A DNA stretch of 52,224 nt from Affinirhizobium lemnae (lineage in GTDB: Bacteria; Pseudomonadota; Alphaproteobacteria; Rhizobiales; Rhizobiaceae): the NCBI RefSeq assembly GCF_022968395.1, contig NZ_JALJQZ010000030.1:1-52224 (forward strand), read 5' to 3'. Below are positions 52,121 through 52,224 of this stretch, in pieces. Each line of letters opens with the position of its first letter. Position 1 is the first letter of the stretch. Both the position numbers and the translations under genes were made by a program. Below the pieces are notes generated by a model. That model was not told the origin of the DNA, searched no databases, and worked only from the letters and a program-made list of their open reading frames with translations.

Positions 52121-52224
52121 TAAACCTCCACCTACGGTGGAGGACTAGACGAGTTCTACATCGTAGTGGAGAGACCTCCGGCTTGGACCGTTAGCGCGGA
52201 CGAGACGTTAAACGGAGGTTTTAT
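52121..52224 (-). mobile_element. Probable right end of a second IS200/IS605 (tnpB-type) element
   Basis: CCTCCACC-tac-GGTGGAGG (52125-52143) repeats the hairpin at 50-68 of the window, here in inverted orientation: read on the minus strand both continue GGTGGAGGTT, then a few bases ending AC, then TTT. Minus-strand sequence upstream also has CTAACGGTCCAAGC (52175-52196 region), close to CTAGCGGTTCAAGC at 24-37. The element extends rightwards out of the window, with its own 3' end facing inward. In such elements this end encodes the scaffold of the TnpB guide RNA. Confidence 0.45.
52156..52224 (-). CDS. Possible C-terminal end of a TnpB-like protein (partial)
   Basis: The minus strand is open from the window edge to TAG at 52156-52158, giving 22 residues ending in TVQAGGLSTTM. 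The position just inside the hairpin end, with coding and guide-RNA scaffold overlapping, suits the 3' end of a tnpB gene. Far too short to identify on its own. On the opposite strand AACGGAGG followed by TTTTAT at the very edge could instead be a ribosome binding site before an ATG outside the window. Confidence 0.25.
   Translation of the reverse strand: MKPPFNVSSALTVQAGGLSTTM

Overview
The window looks like chromosomal DNA of an alphaproteobacterium of the Rhizobiaceae (Agrobacterium/Rhizobium/Sinorhizobium group). The case rests on CpdR, GapR (DUF2312), an Omp10-like lipoprotein, homospermidine synthase, a suhB/MmgR-type sRNA beside an IMPase-family gene, a ROSE-type thermometer on a small heat-shock gene and the gltB/gltD locus. 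This assignment comes from recognising families, not from a database search.

Layout. (1) 1-75 and 52121-52224 carry matching hairpin ends in inverted orientation that look like right ends of IS200/IS605 (tnpB-type) elements facing inward, so the window may be one contig broken at a repeat. (2) 71-6430 is a decayed prophage or integrative element ending at tRNA-Val(GAC). It holds an HK97-type capsid 3' fragment, a ClpP-like periplasmic protein split by an in-frame amber codon, a DUF4258/HTH toxin-antitoxin pair, two divergent Arc-type regulators with three copies of a 14-bp operator, an unknown gene, an excisionase-like gene and a tyrosine integrase. (3) 6431-52120 is conserved chromosome.

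The chromosomal part reads, in order: cpdR; an N-formylglutamate amidohydrolase; an MmgR-like sRNA and hisN; an alpha/beta hydrolase; a possible second sRNA; ROSE-hsp20; a BASS transporter with a divergent LysR gene; an NTF2-like secreted protein; L-threonine aldolase; gltB - vapB - vapC - gltD (a toxin-antitoxin module between the two glutamate synthase subunits); a nucleoside deoxyribosyltransferase; a DUF459 SGNH protein and a MltB-type transglycosylase; galU; an outer-membrane barrel protein; kdsD; a stomatin/NfeD pair; a preQ1 riboswitch with queC-queD-queE; a diguanylate cyclase; hemH; a 5'-nucleotidase/LysM protein; omp10; hss; pabB-pabC-DUF3445; pepF; a sigma-54 response regulator; a DUF882 peptidase; gapR; DUF1244; a second N-formylglutamate amidohydrolase family gene; DUF1036; pyk.

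Functional groups: nitrogen assimilation (gltBD), queuosine precursor synthesis under a riboswitch, p-aminobenzoate synthesis for folate, envelope construction (kdsD, galU, MltB, DUF459, DUF882, OMP, Omp10), cell-cycle and nucleoid control (CpdR, GapR) and heat response (Hsp20). The least explained parts are the island's Arc/Arc switch, the amber-split protease-like gene, the vapBC insertion in gltBD and the paired IS ends.
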